In this document: positions 1 to 8,555 of the stretch, in pieces
How positions within the stretch are numbered: the stretch's first letter is position 1
Layout of the letters: the number at the start of each line of letters is the position of its first letter
Source of the DNA: Paraburkholderia sp. BL25I1N1
GTDB taxonomy: Bacteria; Pseudomonadota; Gammaproteobacteria; Burkholderiales; Burkholderiaceae
Length of the DNA: 64,000 bases
Reading direction: 5' to 3'
NCBI RefSeq assembly: GCF_003002025.1
Contig: NZ_PVZB01000006.1
Span: 186,001-250,000 of the forward strand
Translations under genes and position numbers: made by a program
Notes under the pieces: generated by a model
What the model saw: the letters and a program-made list of their open reading frames with translations, nothing else
Databases searched by the model: none
Told to the model about the DNA's origin: nothing

Positions 1-987
1 CTCAAGGTAGGCTTCGGCCTTCTTGCGCGCCGTGATGTCCGTGAGCGCCACCAGCACCAGATCCCAGCTCTGCTCATGCCCCGGCAGCACGGAAAACTGC
101 AGGTGCACATGCACCTCGCTGCCGTCGAGCGAATAGTTGAGCACTTCGCGCTGCTGGAACAGCTTGCCGTCCCATAGATCGACCAGTTGCTCGCGGAAAT
201 GCGGACGCATGTCGTCGCGGAACACCTCGGCGAGATGCGACAGCAGCGTTTTCTTGTCCTTCGCCGCGAACATGTCGAGCGTGTGCTGGTTCACGTCGAG
301 CACATGGATTTCCTGCATGCAGCGTTCGACGAACTCGGGATGCACGTCCGTAAACACGCGGAAATCGTTGATGCCGGCCGCCCGTGCTTCGTCGAGCAGA
401 CGCTTGACCGCGCTGAAATCCTCCACCCAGAGCGACACCGGCGAATATTCGAACAGACCGCGAACATACTGCTCGGCAAGCGTCACGCGATGCCGCGCGC
501 CTTCCAGTTCCGTGATGTCTTCCACCGACACCAGCACGCGATCCCAGCGCGCCTCGTGGCCGGGCAGCACGGCGCCCTTGAGCAGCACGTCGAGGCGCCG
601 TCCGCCGAGCGTGTAGTTGACCGTCTGGCTGGTGAACTGCGCTTGGCCGGCCCACAACTGGCATAACTCTTCCAGATGCGTCTTGAGCATGTCGTCGCGG
701 AACACCGAGGCGAGATTGCCGGTGAGCGCTTCGAAATCGACAGCCTCGAATTGCGTTAGCGTCTTCTGATTGACCTTGATGACGCGGATGCTGTGCGCGC
801 ATTGCGCGACGCAGCCCGGATTGGCGGCGAAATGCGCGCGCAGATCGGTTATGCCGTCTGCCCGCCATGCGTCGAACAAGGTGCGCACGCCGCTGAAGTC
901 TTCGAGCCAGAGCGAGACGGGCGCGAGTTCGAACATCTCGGAATCGTCGTTGGCGGGCGCCGGGCCGCGCGGGAGGATATCCAGCAT
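1..987 (-). CDS. Tandem-PAS sensor protein, N-terminal part (gene runs off the window)
   Basis: An open frame runs from an ATG at 987 down to base 1 without a stop, so about 329 N-terminal residues are visible. It contains two similar PAS-like modules of about 130 residues. Each begins with a phrase like FE(L/Y)(A/S)PVSLW(L/V)EDFS and ends with a D-I-T-(E/A) linker after a W-D-(R/L)-V-L-V strand, as in PAS S-box repeats. No transmembrane segment or signal peptide is seen in this part. Such N-termini in Burkholderia usually precede a GGDEF/EAL or histidine kinase output domain, but that domain lies outside the window, so the output is unknown. The upstream ribosome site is weak (GAGAATCTC before the ATG). 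Confidence 0.75.
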   Translation of the reverse strand, partial: MLDILPRGPAPANDDSEMFELAPVSLWLEDFSGVRTLFDAWRADGITDLRAHFAANPGCVAQCAHSIRVIKVNQKTLTQFEAVDFEALTGNLASVFRDDMLKTHLEELCQLWAGQAQFTSQTVNYTLGGRRLDVLLKGAVLPGHEARWDRVLVSVEDITELEGARHRVTLAEQYVRGLFEYSPVSLWVEDFSAVKRLLDEARAAGINDFRVFTDVHPEFVERCMQEIHVLDVNQHTLDMFAAKDKKTLLSHLAEVFRDDMRPHFREQLVDLWDGKLFQQREVLNYSLDGSEVHVHLQFSVLPGHEQSWDLVLVALTDITARKKAEAYLE

Positions 988-1160
988 GAGATTCTCAAAA
1001 TCGGAAGTGCCGCTATTTTAAGACGGGTTCGGCTGTGGCTGAAAAGAAAGACCGGTTACGCATCATTTTTACGCCAGGCTATCAAGCGGGATAACGGCGC
1101 CGTACCGTTGGACTTGACGCGCGCCAGGGTGCATCCGGCGGGGTGTCCAGCCCTTCAGCG

Positions 1161-1188
1161 GGCTTGCCGGCAAGCCTTCCGGAGGCTT
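1161..1188. promoter_or_regulatory. Two overlapping palindromes upstream of the hydroxyacid dehydrogenase
   Basis: GGCTTGCC-GGCAAGCC at 1161-1176 is a perfect 16-bp palindrome. It overlaps AAGCCT-TCCGG-AGGCTT at 1172-1188. They lie about 60 bp before the dehydrogenase ATG at 1246. This could be an operator or a short RNA hairpin; no T-run follows. The function is inferred only from symmetry and position. Confidence 0.3.
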
Positions 1189-1245
1189 GTTACACTGGCC
1201 TGCAAATTGTCCTGTCCATTCACGCCGTCAGGAAAAAGCGCCGCC

Positions 1246-2178
1246 ATGAAGCCATCCCTGCTGGTTCTGATCTACCTTAACGATGCAAGCCGCGCGAAGA
1301 TCGAAGCCGCGTTCGACGTGGTCTATGCGCCCGACGCCACCGCGCGAGCCGCCGCGCTCGACGCGCACGGTGAGACGATTCGCGCCGTGCTGACCAACGG
1401 CACGACCGGGCTCGCCGCCGCGGACATCGACCGCATGCCGCAACTCGAACTAGTCAGCGCGCTGGGCGCGGGTTATGAAAACCTCGCCGTCGACCACGCC
1501 CGCTCGCGCGATATCGTGGTCGTCAACGGCGCGGGCACCAACGATCATTGCGTGGCCGATCATGCGTTCGCGCTGCTGCTCGCGGTGGTGCGCGACGTGC
1601 CGCAACTCGATCAGGCCACCCGCAAGGGTGTGTGGCGCGATTCGTTGCCGATGCAACCGAACGTCTCCGGCAAGCGCCTCGGCATTGTCGGGCTCGGCAA
1701 CATCGGCGAGAAAGTCGCGCGGCGCGGCGCGGGGTTCGAGATGGAAATCGGCTATCACAACCGTAAGCCGCGCGAAGGCTCGCCGCATCGGTACTTCGAT
1801 AGCGTGGCAGGCCTTGCGCGCTGGAGCGACTTTTTGATCGTCGCGACGCCGGGCGGTGCGGGCACGCGTCATCTGATCGGCGCGGCGGTGTTCGAGGCGC
1901 TCGGTCCGCAGGGCTTCGTGGTCAACGTGTCGCGCGGCAGCGTGCTCGATACGGCGGCGCTTGCGCAGGCGCTCACAACAGGGACGATTGCCGGCGCCGC
2001 GCTCGACGTCTACGAGAGCGAGCCCAATCCGCCCGAAGCCTTGCTAATGCTGCAGAACGTGGTGCTGACGCCGCACGTGGGCGGCCGCTCGCCGGAAGCG
2101 ATCACGGCCTCGGTCGACAACTTTCTGGACAACGCCCGCCGGCATTTTGCGGGAGATGTGGTACTGACGCCGATCTGA
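1246..2178 (+). CDS. D-isomer-specific 2-hydroxyacid dehydrogenase
   Basis: The 310-residue protein has the usual length for NAD(P)-dependent D-2-hydroxyacid dehydrogenases, which interconvert 2-keto acids such as glyoxylate or hydroxypyruvate and their D-hydroxy acids in the cytoplasm. The Rossmann motif GLGNIG lies near residue 150. The catalytic triad is visible as Arg in NVSRGS, Glu in the YESEP segment and His in LTPHVGG. The reading frame is open far upstream (to about 793), but the ATG at 1246 is preferred because AGGA lies about 13 bases ahead and the protein then starts directly with the beta strand LLVLIYL. It stands alone; the exact substrate cannot be read from sequence. Glyoxylate/hydroxypyruvate reductase is the likeliest annotation. 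Confidence 0.88.
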   Translation: MKPSLLVLIYLNDASRAKIEAAFDVVYAPDATARAAALDAHGETIRAVLTNGTTGLAAADIDRMPQLELVSALGAGYENLAVDHARSRDIVVVNGAGTNDHCVADHAFALLLAVVRDVPQLDQATRKGVWRDSLPMQPNVSGKRLGIVGLGNIGEKVARRGAGFEMEIGYHNRKPREGSPHRYFDSVAGLARWSDFLIVATPGGAGTRHLIGAAVFEALGPQGFVVNVSRGSVLDTAALAQALTTGTIAGAALDVYESEPNPPEALLMLQNVVLTPHVGGRSPEAITASVDNFLDNARRHFAGDVVLTPI

Positions 2179-2312
2179 TATCCACAACCGGCGCGGTCTG
2201 TACTACCTGCCTTCGTCACTGCCCGGCCGGTTGCCGATGTGCGCGCACTCTTCGTCGGACAGCGCGTGCGGCATGGCCGACGCTAGCCGCCGCGCCGTCG
2301 AAAGCCAAACAC

Positions 2313-2337
2313 AAACTATCGGCGCAGCGGATAGTTT
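2313..2337. promoter_or_regulatory. Inverted repeat upstream of the molybdoenzyme operon
   Basis: Perfect 8-bp arms AAACTATC (2313-2320) and GATAGTTT (2330-2337) are separated by a 9-bp GC-rich spacer. The site lies about 105 bp before the first ATG of the soeABC-like operon in an otherwise gene-free 262-bp gap. An operator is the natural reading. A terminator for the upstream dehydrogenase is less likely because the arms are AT-rich and only TTTCTC follows. Confidence 0.4.
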
Positions 2338-2440
2338 CTCTCGAAAATGGCGATTTCCCTTGTGAGGCCACCACGCATAGGATGGGCGGTATCGCATCAC
2401 CACCGCTTCGGCGCAGCCGGAGCAGCGACGGAGATCCCGC

Positions 2441-5365
2441 ATGGAACATCACGCTCGCACGCAGAACGAACGGCTCGACATCAAGACGACTACTTGCTAC
2501 ATGTGCGCCTGCCGCTGCGGCATTCGAGTGCATCTTCGCGAAGGCGAGGTGCGCTACATCGACGGCAATCCGGAGCATCCGCTCAACCAGGGCGTGATCT
2601 GCGCGAAGGGCGCCTCGGGCATCATGAAGCAGTACTCTCCCGCGCGTCTCACGCAACCGCTGATGCGCAAGCCGGACGCGGAGCGCGGCAGCGCGCAGTT
2701 CGAGCCGGTGTCGTGGGAGCATGCGTTCGAGATGCTCGAAAAGCGTCTGGGCCACATTCGCGCCACCGACCCGAAAAAATTCGCGCTCTTCACCGGCCGC
2801 GACCAGATGCAGGCGTTGACCGGGCTCTTCGCCAAACAGTTCGGTACGCCTAATTACGCGGCGCATGGCGGCTTCTGCTCGTCCAATATGGCGGCGGGCA
2901 TGATCTATACGATCGGCGGCTCGTTCTGGGAATTCGGCGGCCCGGACCTCGACAGCGCCAAGCTGTTCTTCATGATCGGCACGGCGGAAGATCATCATTC
3001 GAATCCGCTCAAGATCGCGATTTCGAAGTTCAAGCGCGCGGGCGGCCGCTTCATCGCGATCAACCCGATTCGCACGGGCTACGCGGCGATCGCCGACGAG
3101 TGGGTGCCGATCAAGCCCGGCACCGACGGCGCGCTGTTCATGGCGTTCCTCCACGAGTTGATTGCCGCCGACGCGTGGGATCACGAATTCGTGCGCCGCT
3201 ACACCAACGCGGCGGAACTCGTCTCGCTCGACGAAGCCAGCGAAAACTTCGGCCTGTTCGTGCGCGATCCCGAGCGGCCGGTCGGCAATCCGCTGTTTCC
3301 ACAGAATCATCTCTGGTGGGACACTCAAGCTGCGCGCGCCGTGCCGCATCACGCGGCCGGCGTCAGTCCCGCGCTCGACGGCCGCTATACGCTCGAGGAC
3401 GGCACACCCGTCACGCCGTCGTTCGCCTTGCTGCGCGAACGCGTGGCCGATTGCACGCCCGAGTGGGCTGCCGGCATCACCGGTATTTCGGCCGACACGA
3501 TTCGCCGCCTCGCCGGTGAAATGATTCAGACGAGCCGCGAGCACCGCATCACCTTGCCGATCCGCTGGGCCGACGCGTGGGGCGAGACGCACGAAACCGT
3601 CACCGGCAACCCGGTCGCCTTTCACGCGATGCGCGGACTGGCGGCGCACTCCAACGGCTTCCAGTCGATTCGCGCGCTGGCCGTGCTGATGTCGCTGCTC
3701 GGCACGATCGACACGCCCGGCGGCTTTCGTCACAAGTCGCCGTTTCCGCGTGCCGTGCCGCCGTCGGCGAAACCGCCGAACAGCCCCGACGCCGTCAAGC
3801 CGAACACGCCGCTCGCCACCGGCCCGTTGGGCTGGCCCGCCGCGCCCGAGGATCTGTTCATCGACGAACAGGGCGGCCCGGTGCGCATCGACAAGGCCTT
3901 CTCATGGGAATATCCGCTCGCCGTGCATGGCCTGATGCACAGCGTGATTACCAACGCGTGGCGCGGCGATCCGTATCCCATCGACACGCTGATGATTTTC
4001 ATGGCCAACATGGCGTGGAACTCGTCGATGAATACGATGAAAGTGCGTGAAATGCTGGTCGACAAGCACGCCAGCGGCGAGTACAAGATTCCGTTTCTGG
4101 TGGTGTGCGACGCGTTTCAGTCGGAGATGACCGCGTTCGCCGATCTGATCCTGCCCGACACGACGTATCTGGAACGGCACGATGCGATGTCCATGCTCGA
4201 CCGGCCGATCTCCGAATTCGACGGCCCGGAGGATTCGGTGCGCGTGCCGGTCGTGCCGCCTACCGGCGAATGCAAGCCGTTCCAGGAGGTGCTGATCGAG
4301 CTTGCGTCGCGTCTGAAGTTTCCTGCCTTCACGACCGCGGAGGGCGCGCGCCGCTTTCGCGACTATCCCGACTTCGTCGTCAATTTCACGACTTCGCCGG
4401 ATTCCGGCGTGGGCTTTCTGATCGGCTGGCGTGGCAAAGATGGCGACAAGGCGCTGGTGGGCGAACCGAATCCGCAGCAGTGGGAGCAGTACGCGAAGAA
4501 CAATTGCGTGTTCCATTACCCGTTGCCTGAGACGCTGCAATATATGCGCAACTGCAACGGACCGTATCTCGAGTGGGCGGTTAAGCACGGCTTCCGCAAG
4601 TTCAGCGAACCGATTCTGATCCAGCTTTACTCCGACGTGATGCAGAAATTCAGGCTCGCCGCGCAGGGCCGCACGAGCGGCAGGCAACCGCCGGATCATT
4701 TGCGCGCGCGGGTGGAAAAGTACTTCGATCCGCTGCCGTTCTGGTATGCGCCGCTCGAAAGCGCGGCGACCGACCTCGACAGGTTTCCGCTCGCCGCGGT
4801 GACCCAGCGGCCAATGGCGATGTACCACTCGTGGGACTCGCAAAACGCATGGCTGCGGCAGATTCACGGCGAGAACTATCTGTACATGAATCCGTTGATG
4901 GCGGCCGAGAACGGTATCGCCGACGGCGCGTGGATCTACGCCGAATCGCAATGGGGCCGCGTGCGCTGCATGGCACGCTTCAGCGAAACCGTCGAGCCGG
5001 GCACGGTATGGACGTGGAACGCGATCGGCAAGGCGTCGGGCGCATGGAATCTCGGGCCGGGCGCGAACGAATCGCAACGCGGTTTCCTGCTCAATCACCT
5101 CATCACCGACGAGTTGCCCAACCGCGTCGACGACGTAGCGCGAAGCATGTCGAATTCCGATCCGGTGACGGGCCAGGCCGCATGGTACGACGTGCGCGTG
5201 CGCATCTATCCGGCGGAGGCGGACGCGCGGCATACGCTGCCGCAGTTCGCGGCGATGCCCGCCGTGCCGGGCGAGAACGGTGTGATCTCGCGGATCGTGC
5301 AAACCTACTTCGCGGGACGAGGGGAGTTCGCGGCGCGGCTGCGCGGCGCGACGGGCCGCAAATAA
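2441..5365 (+). CDS. soeA: Molybdopterin oxidoreductase catalytic subunit, probable sulfite dehydrogenase SoeA
   Basis: This 974-residue DMSO-reductase-family catalytic subunit carries an N-terminal [4Fe-4S] motif at Cys19, Cys22, Cys26 and Cys54, then the Mo-bisMGD domains. A GGFCSSN segment near residue 147 could supply a Cys ligand to molybdenum. The C-terminal part has the typical molydopterin dinucleotide-binding region (YLYMNPLMA...). There is no Tat signal, so the enzyme should stay in the cytoplasm. GGAG at 2430-2433 supports the start. It is followed by a four-cluster ferredoxin and a DmsC-type anchor, the arrangement of SoeABC, which oxidises sulfite to sulfate and passes electrons to quinone. 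Family membership is firm. The sulfite substrate is inference; a thiosulfate/polysulfide or formate-type enzyme remains possible. Confidence 0.8.
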   Translation: MEHHARTQNERLDIKTTTCYMCACRCGIRVHLREGEVRYIDGNPEHPLNQGVICAKGASGIMKQYSPARLTQPLMRKPDAERGSAQFEPVSWEHAFEMLEKRLGHIRATDPKKFALFTGRDQMQALTGLFAKQFGTPNYAAHGGFCSSNMAAGMIYTIGGSFWEFGGPDLDSAKLFFMIGTAEDHHSNPLKIAISKFKRAGGRFIAINPIRTGYAAIADEWVPIKPGTDGALFMAFLHELIAADAWDHEFVRRYTNAAELVSLDEASENFGLFVRDPERPVGNPLFPQNHLWWDTQAARAVPHHAAGVSPALDGRYTLEDGTPVTPSFALLRERVADCTPEWAAGITGISADTIRRLAGEMIQTSREHRITLPIRWADAWGETHETVTGNPVAFHAMRGLAAHSNGFQSIRALAVLMSLLGTIDTPGGFRHKSPFPRAVPPSAKPPNSPDAVKPNTPLATGPLGWPAAPEDLFIDEQGGPVRIDKAFSWEYPLAVHGLMHSVITNAWRGDPYPIDTLMIFMANMAWNSSMNTMKVREMLVDKHASGEYKIPFLVVCDAFQSEMTAFADLILPDTTYLERHDAMSMLDRPISEFDGPEDSVRVPVVPPTGECKPFQEVLIELASRLKFPAFTTAEGARRFRDYPDFVVNFTTSPDSGVGFLIGWRGKDGDKALVGEPNPQQWEQYAKNNCVFHYPLPETLQYMRNCNGPYLEWAVKHGFRKFSEPILIQLYSDVMQKFRLAAQGRTSGRQPPDHLRARVEKYFDPLPFWYAPLESAATDLDRFPLAAVTQRPMAMYHSWDSQNAWLRQIHGENYLYMNPLMAAENGIADGAWIYAESQWGRVRCMARFSETVEPGTVWTWNAIGKASGAWNLGPGANESQRGFLLNHLITDELPNRVDDVARSMSNSDPVTGQAAWYDVRVRIYPAEADARHTLPQFAAMPAVPGENGVISRIVQTYFAGRGEFAARLRGATGRK

Positions 5366-5392
5366 CATCGGGACAGCCGCAAGGAGCCTGTG

Positions 5393-6136
5393 ATGACACA
5401 GATGGCATTGGTGATCGACCTGAACGTGTGCGTGGGATGCCACGCTTGCGTGACGAGTTGCAAGGAGTGGAACACGTCGGGCGAATCGGGCAGTCTCGCC
5501 GACATGAATCCGTACGACGCGGATCCGTCCGGCACGTTCTTCAACCGGGTGCAGAGCTTTGAAGCCGGCAGTTTTCCCAACGCCGAGACAATCCATTTTC
5601 CGAAATCGTGTCTGCACTGCGAGGATCCGCCGTGCGTGCCGGTCTGTCCGACCGGTGCAAGCTATAAGCGCAAGGAAGACGGGCTCGTGCTGGTGGACTT
5701 CGACCGCTGTATCGGCTGCAAGTATTGCGCGTGGGCGTGTCCGTACGGCGCGCGCGAACTCGACGAAAGCCGCAAGGAGATGACCAAGTGCACGCTGTGC
5801 GTCGATCGGATCCACGATGAAAATCTGTCCGAGCGCGATCGGCAACCGGCCTGTGTGCTCGCTTGCCCGACTTCGGCGCGGCTGTTCGGCGATATTCACG
5901 ATCCGGAGTCGGTGGTGTCGAAGGCGATCGAGGAGCGCGGCGGCTATCAGTTGATGCCTGAGTGGAATACGCGGCCAGCGAACCACTATTTGCCGCGCGT
6001 GCCCACCGAGGCCGCGGGCTGCGGCAGTGGCTCGTGCTCGTGCAAATCGACGGGCTCGGTACAGGAACCGGAATCGCTCGATGCGCAATTCGAGCGCGGC
6101 GAGTTGCATCTTGCGTCGATGGCGACGCGCATCTAA
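5393..6136 (+). CDS. soeB: Four-cluster [4Fe-4S] ferredoxin subunit, probable SoeB
   Basis: The 247-residue electron-transfer subunit has four Cys clusters: CVGCHACVTSC, CLHCEDPPCVPVC, CIGCKYCAWAC and CTLC with a final CVLAC, the DmsB/NrfC pattern for four [4Fe-4S] centres. It should wire the catalytic subunit to the membrane anchor. A GTG at 5390 is also in frame, but AAGGAG at 5381-5386 is best spaced for the ATG at 5393. The gene follows soeA by 27 bp and precedes the anchor by 20 bp, so the three are almost certainly one operon. The C-terminal tail contains a second Cys-rich run (CGSGSCSC) not part of the four canonical clusters. Confidence 0.87.
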   Translation: MTQMALVIDLNVCVGCHACVTSCKEWNTSGESGSLADMNPYDADPSGTFFNRVQSFEAGSFPNAETIHFPKSCLHCEDPPCVPVCPTGASYKRKEDGLVLVDFDRCIGCKYCAWACPYGARELDESRKEMTKCTLCVDRIHDENLSERDRQPACVLACPTSARLFGDIHDPESVVSKAIEERGGYQLMPEWNTRPANHYLPRVPTEAAGCGSGSCSCKSTGSVQEPESLDAQFERGELHLASMATRI

Positions 6137-6156
6137 TCAACCCATAGGACCTCACG

Positions 6157-7107
6157 ATGAATCCCGCATTCTCCGTGGTTTTTCTCACCACCTTGAGCGG
6201 CGCGGCACAGGGTCTGCTGATCGCGCTCGTCGGTGTGGAAACTGCCGCGCATCTCGGTCTGCTCGCTTCGCCCTCCGGTGCGTTCTATATCACCGGCGCG
6301 GGTGTGTCGGTGGTGTTGGGTGGACTCGGACTAATCGCGTCGTTCTTCCATCTCGGTCATCCCGAACGCGCATGGCGCGCGATCGCCATGTGGCGCACGT
6401 CGTGGTTGTCGCGTGAATGTCTGTGCCTGCCGGCGTTTCTCGCCTGCGCGTTTTTATATGGCGTCGCGCATTGGTTCACCTCGCCGTGGTCGCTCGCGAT
6501 CGGCTGGCTCGGCGTGCTGGCGAGCGCCGTGCTGTTCGTCTGCACGGCGATGATCTATGCATGCCTGCGCTTTCTGCAGGAGTGGGCCACGCCGCTCACG
6601 CTGGTGAATTTCGCGCTGCTCGGTTGCGCGTCAGGCTTCACGCTGGCGACGGCCTTGAGCGCGTGGTTCGCGCCTGAGTGGACGGTTGGACTCGCTGTCT
6701 GCGCATGTGTGCTGACGCTCGCCGGTTGCGCGAGCCGCTCGGCGTCGCTCATGCGCAATGCGCGCTTGCGGCCGAAGTCGACGGTGCAGAGCGCCACCGG
6801 CATTCACAATCCCAAGCTGGTGCAGGTGTCGCGCGGTTTTACCGCCGGTGCGTTCAATCTGCGCGAGTTCTTTCACGGCAAATCGGCGGGCACGCTGCGC
6901 AATGTCAAATGGGGCTTTCTCGCGACGGCGTTTGTCGCGCCGGTTTTGTTGATGGCGCTAGGCGCGAGCCTGCATTCGATTGGCGTTTCGCTCGGCTCGC
7001 TGGCCGCGGCGTGTCTTGTGCAATACGCGGGGCTGGTGGCGGAGCGGTGGTTTTTCTTTGCAGAGGCGAAGCATCCGCAGAATCTTTACTACGCGAGGGT
7101 AGGCTAA
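6157..7107 (+). CDS. soeC: DmsC-type membrane anchor, probable SoeC
   Basis: The 316-residue polytopic protein has about eight hydrophobic segments and the DmsC-family look at its N-terminus (hydrophobic helix, then FHLGHPERAWRAI between helices 2 and 3). It anchors the molybdoenzyme to the inner membrane and is expected to deliver electrons to the quinone pool. AGGA precedes the ATG. It is the last gene of the three-gene operon and is followed 38 bp later by a hairpin terminator. Identification as SoeC rests on operon order and the absence of a Tat signal on the catalytic subunit. A DMSO or other S/N-oxide reductase anchor would look similar. Confidence 0.8.
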   Translation: MNPAFSVVFLTTLSGAAQGLLIALVGVETAAHLGLLASPSGAFYITGAGVSVVLGGLGLIASFFHLGHPERAWRAIAMWRTSWLSRECLCLPAFLACAFLYGVAHWFTSPWSLAIGWLGVLASAVLFVCTAMIYACLRFLQEWATPLTLVNFALLGCASGFTLATALSAWFAPEWTVGLAVCACVLTLAGCASRSASLMRNARLRPKSTVQSATGIHNPKLVQVSRGFTAGAFNLREFFHGKSAGTLRNVKWGFLATAFVAPVLLMALGASLHSIGVSLGSLAAACLVQYAGLVAERWFFFAEAKHPQNLYYARVG

Positions 7108-7144
7108 AAGAGGCGCGCTCCGACATATCAAGTGGACGCAACGA

Positions 7145-7172
7145 ACGCGGCCGCCAGGAATGGCGGCCGTGT
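7145..7172 (+). terminator. Probable terminator of the soeABC-like operon
   Basis: A hairpin with stem ACGCGGCCGCCA and TGGCGGCCGTGT (one G-U pair) closes on a GGAA tetraloop and is followed by CGTTTCTC. It lies 38 bp after the stop of the anchor gene. The U-tract is weak. Confidence 0.5.
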
Positions 7173-7328
7173 CGTTTCTCTGTGCGTTCGCACGTAAGAT
7201 GAAACTGCGAGCGCATTAAAACCAATTGCTACAGGGGAGCAATTCAGTACAAGTTGAAATTGAGGGCGTTCATAAGGGGAAATTTTCACCAGCCTCGAAG
7301 GTGCACCCTGCAGTCCGTATTTGCATTT

Positions 7329-7358
7329 AGACAGTTTAACTTGCAAGTCTAACTGTCT
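7329..7358. promoter_or_regulatory. 30-bp near-perfect palindrome, probable MarR operator
   Basis: Outer arms AGACAGTT (7329-7336) and AACTGTCT (7351-7358) flank the perfect 10-bp palindrome ACTTGCAAGT (7339-7348), all sharing one centre at 7343.5. Only one base pair (in TA versus CT) breaks the symmetry. It ends 17 bp before the MarR ATG, where a bound dimer would block transcription. Autoregulation is inferred; the symmetry is seen directly. Confidence 0.7.
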
Positions 7359-7375
7359 TGGTTTACGCTTCGCGC

Positions 7376-7825
7376 ATGACCCGTGTCCCTGAATCCACTC
7401 CGCCGCTGGAAAACGTCGTCTCCGATCTGGCGCTGGCTGTCGGCCAGCTTCTGCGCCGGCTGCGCATCGCCAGCCCCGGCGACCTGAACCTGTCGCAGTC
7501 CAGCGTGCTCGCGCGGCTGGAACGTGAAGGCCCGATGACCACCGCGGCTCTCTCGCGCGCCGAATCGATGAAGCCTCAGTCCATGAAAACCATCCTCGCA
7601 AGCCTCGAAGAAGAGGCCTGCGTCGAGCGGGAACCGCATCCCACGGACGGCCGCCAGATTCTCTTCGCCATCACGCGCAAAGGGCTGAACGAACGCAAGC
7701 GGCGCACGGCGGCCAAACGCGAATGGCTGCTGGCGACGCTCGAACAGTTTGATCCTCAGGACGTCGCGACGCTCGCTGCTGCCATCCCGCTGATCAGGCG
7801 ACTCGGCGATTCCACGCTTCCCTAG
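7376..7825 (+). CDS. MarR-family transcriptional regulator
   Basis: The 149-residue protein has MarR winged-helix features: LARLEREGPMTTAALSRAESMKPQSMKTILASLEEEACVEREPHPTD.GRQ spans the recognition helix and wing (the D-x-R-x wing motif is DGRQ). A TTG lies in frame at 7358, but that base belongs to the operator palindrome and the ATG at 7376 is preferred. The strong palindrome directly upstream suggests autorepression relieved by a small ligand. The gene is followed 39 bp later by a small membrane protein gene in the same direction, the likely co-regulated partner. Confidence 0.87.
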   Translation: MTRVPESTPPLENVVSDLALAVGQLLRRLRIASPGDLNLSQSSVLARLEREGPMTTAALSRAESMKPQSMKTILASLEEEACVEREPHPTDGRQILFAITRKGLNERKRRTAAKREWLLATLEQFDPQDVATLAAAIPLIRRLGDSTLP

Positions 7826-7864
7826 CCATTCTGGCTTCTCCCGCTTCCTTCGAAAGGACGAACC

Positions 7865-8173
7865 ATGAGCTTCGTTGTAGCCTTCTTCGCGGGTGCCTTC
7901 CTGTGCAACGCGATGCCGCATCTGACCGCCGGTCTGCGCGGCGAAGTGTTCCCGTCGCCGTTTTCGGCGCCCCATGGCAAGGGGCCATCGTCGCCGCTCG
8001 TCAATTTCCTGTGGGGCTTGCTGAATACACTCATCGGCCTGGCGCTGCTGATTCACCACCCGTTCACGCCCGGCTTCAACATCGATAGCGTGGCGCTGCT
8101 CGTCGGCGTGCTGGTCATGGGTGTGTTCGCATCGCTTCATTTCGGCCGCGTGCGTCGTGAAGGTCTGTTTTGA
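7865..8173 (+). CDS. Small integral membrane protein, unknown function
   Basis: The 102-residue protein has three hydrophobic stretches: residues 1-16, about 46-64 and about 74-94. The loop between the first two contains SPFSAPHGKGPSSP. AAAGGA at 7852-7857 gives a good ribosome site. It follows the MarR gene closely and is probably in the same transcript, so it may respond to the same effector. I recognise no named family and no catalytic motif. Confidence 0.7.
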   Translation: MSFVVAFFAGAFLCNAMPHLTAGLRGEVFPSPFSAPHGKGPSSPLVNFLWGLLNTLIGLALLIHHPFTPGFNIDSVALLVGVLVMGVFASLHFGRVRREGLF

Positions 8174-8555
8174 GCGCGACGCAATAGGCTCGGCCCTCTC
8201 CGCTGGTCTGGAAGATCACCACCGTCGCCGTACTCGGTTCGCTGCTCGCGCAGCCCTACTGTCGGCAGCCGATGACATGTCTGGCGGCCAGCATGACGTA
8301 GGTTCTTTACCGACAGAGACCGGGCCCATGAACGGCCGGCCATGTTCGAGGTATGAGCGGCCGCTCGCGAGCCCGAAATAGTCGCACGGAACCAGCGTTC
8401 CGCCGTGCCCGACCCGGAAGACCGGGCCGAAAAGTTCTAGCCGATAGCGGCGTTGTTTCCCCACCTTTTTTGCACCATACAACGGAGAAACAAGAGGATC
8501 GTCCGCAAGGACGTGAGCGGCATGCACAGCGGCCGCTCACGGACCAGCACTTCAG
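8174..8555. other. Gene-free stretch
   Basis: 382 bp between the small membrane protein gene and the 3' end of the phosphatase gene. Short open frames exist on both strands but lack ribosome sites and recognisable sequence. No convincing terminator with a T-run was seen. Confidence 0.5.

Noticed and set aside
3902..6109. Very long leftward frame antisense to soeA and soeB
   Set aside because: Arg/His-rich shadow of GC-rich codons opposite strongly supported genes. Similar long shadows at 2216, 33521, 41805 and 19930 were dropped for the same reason.
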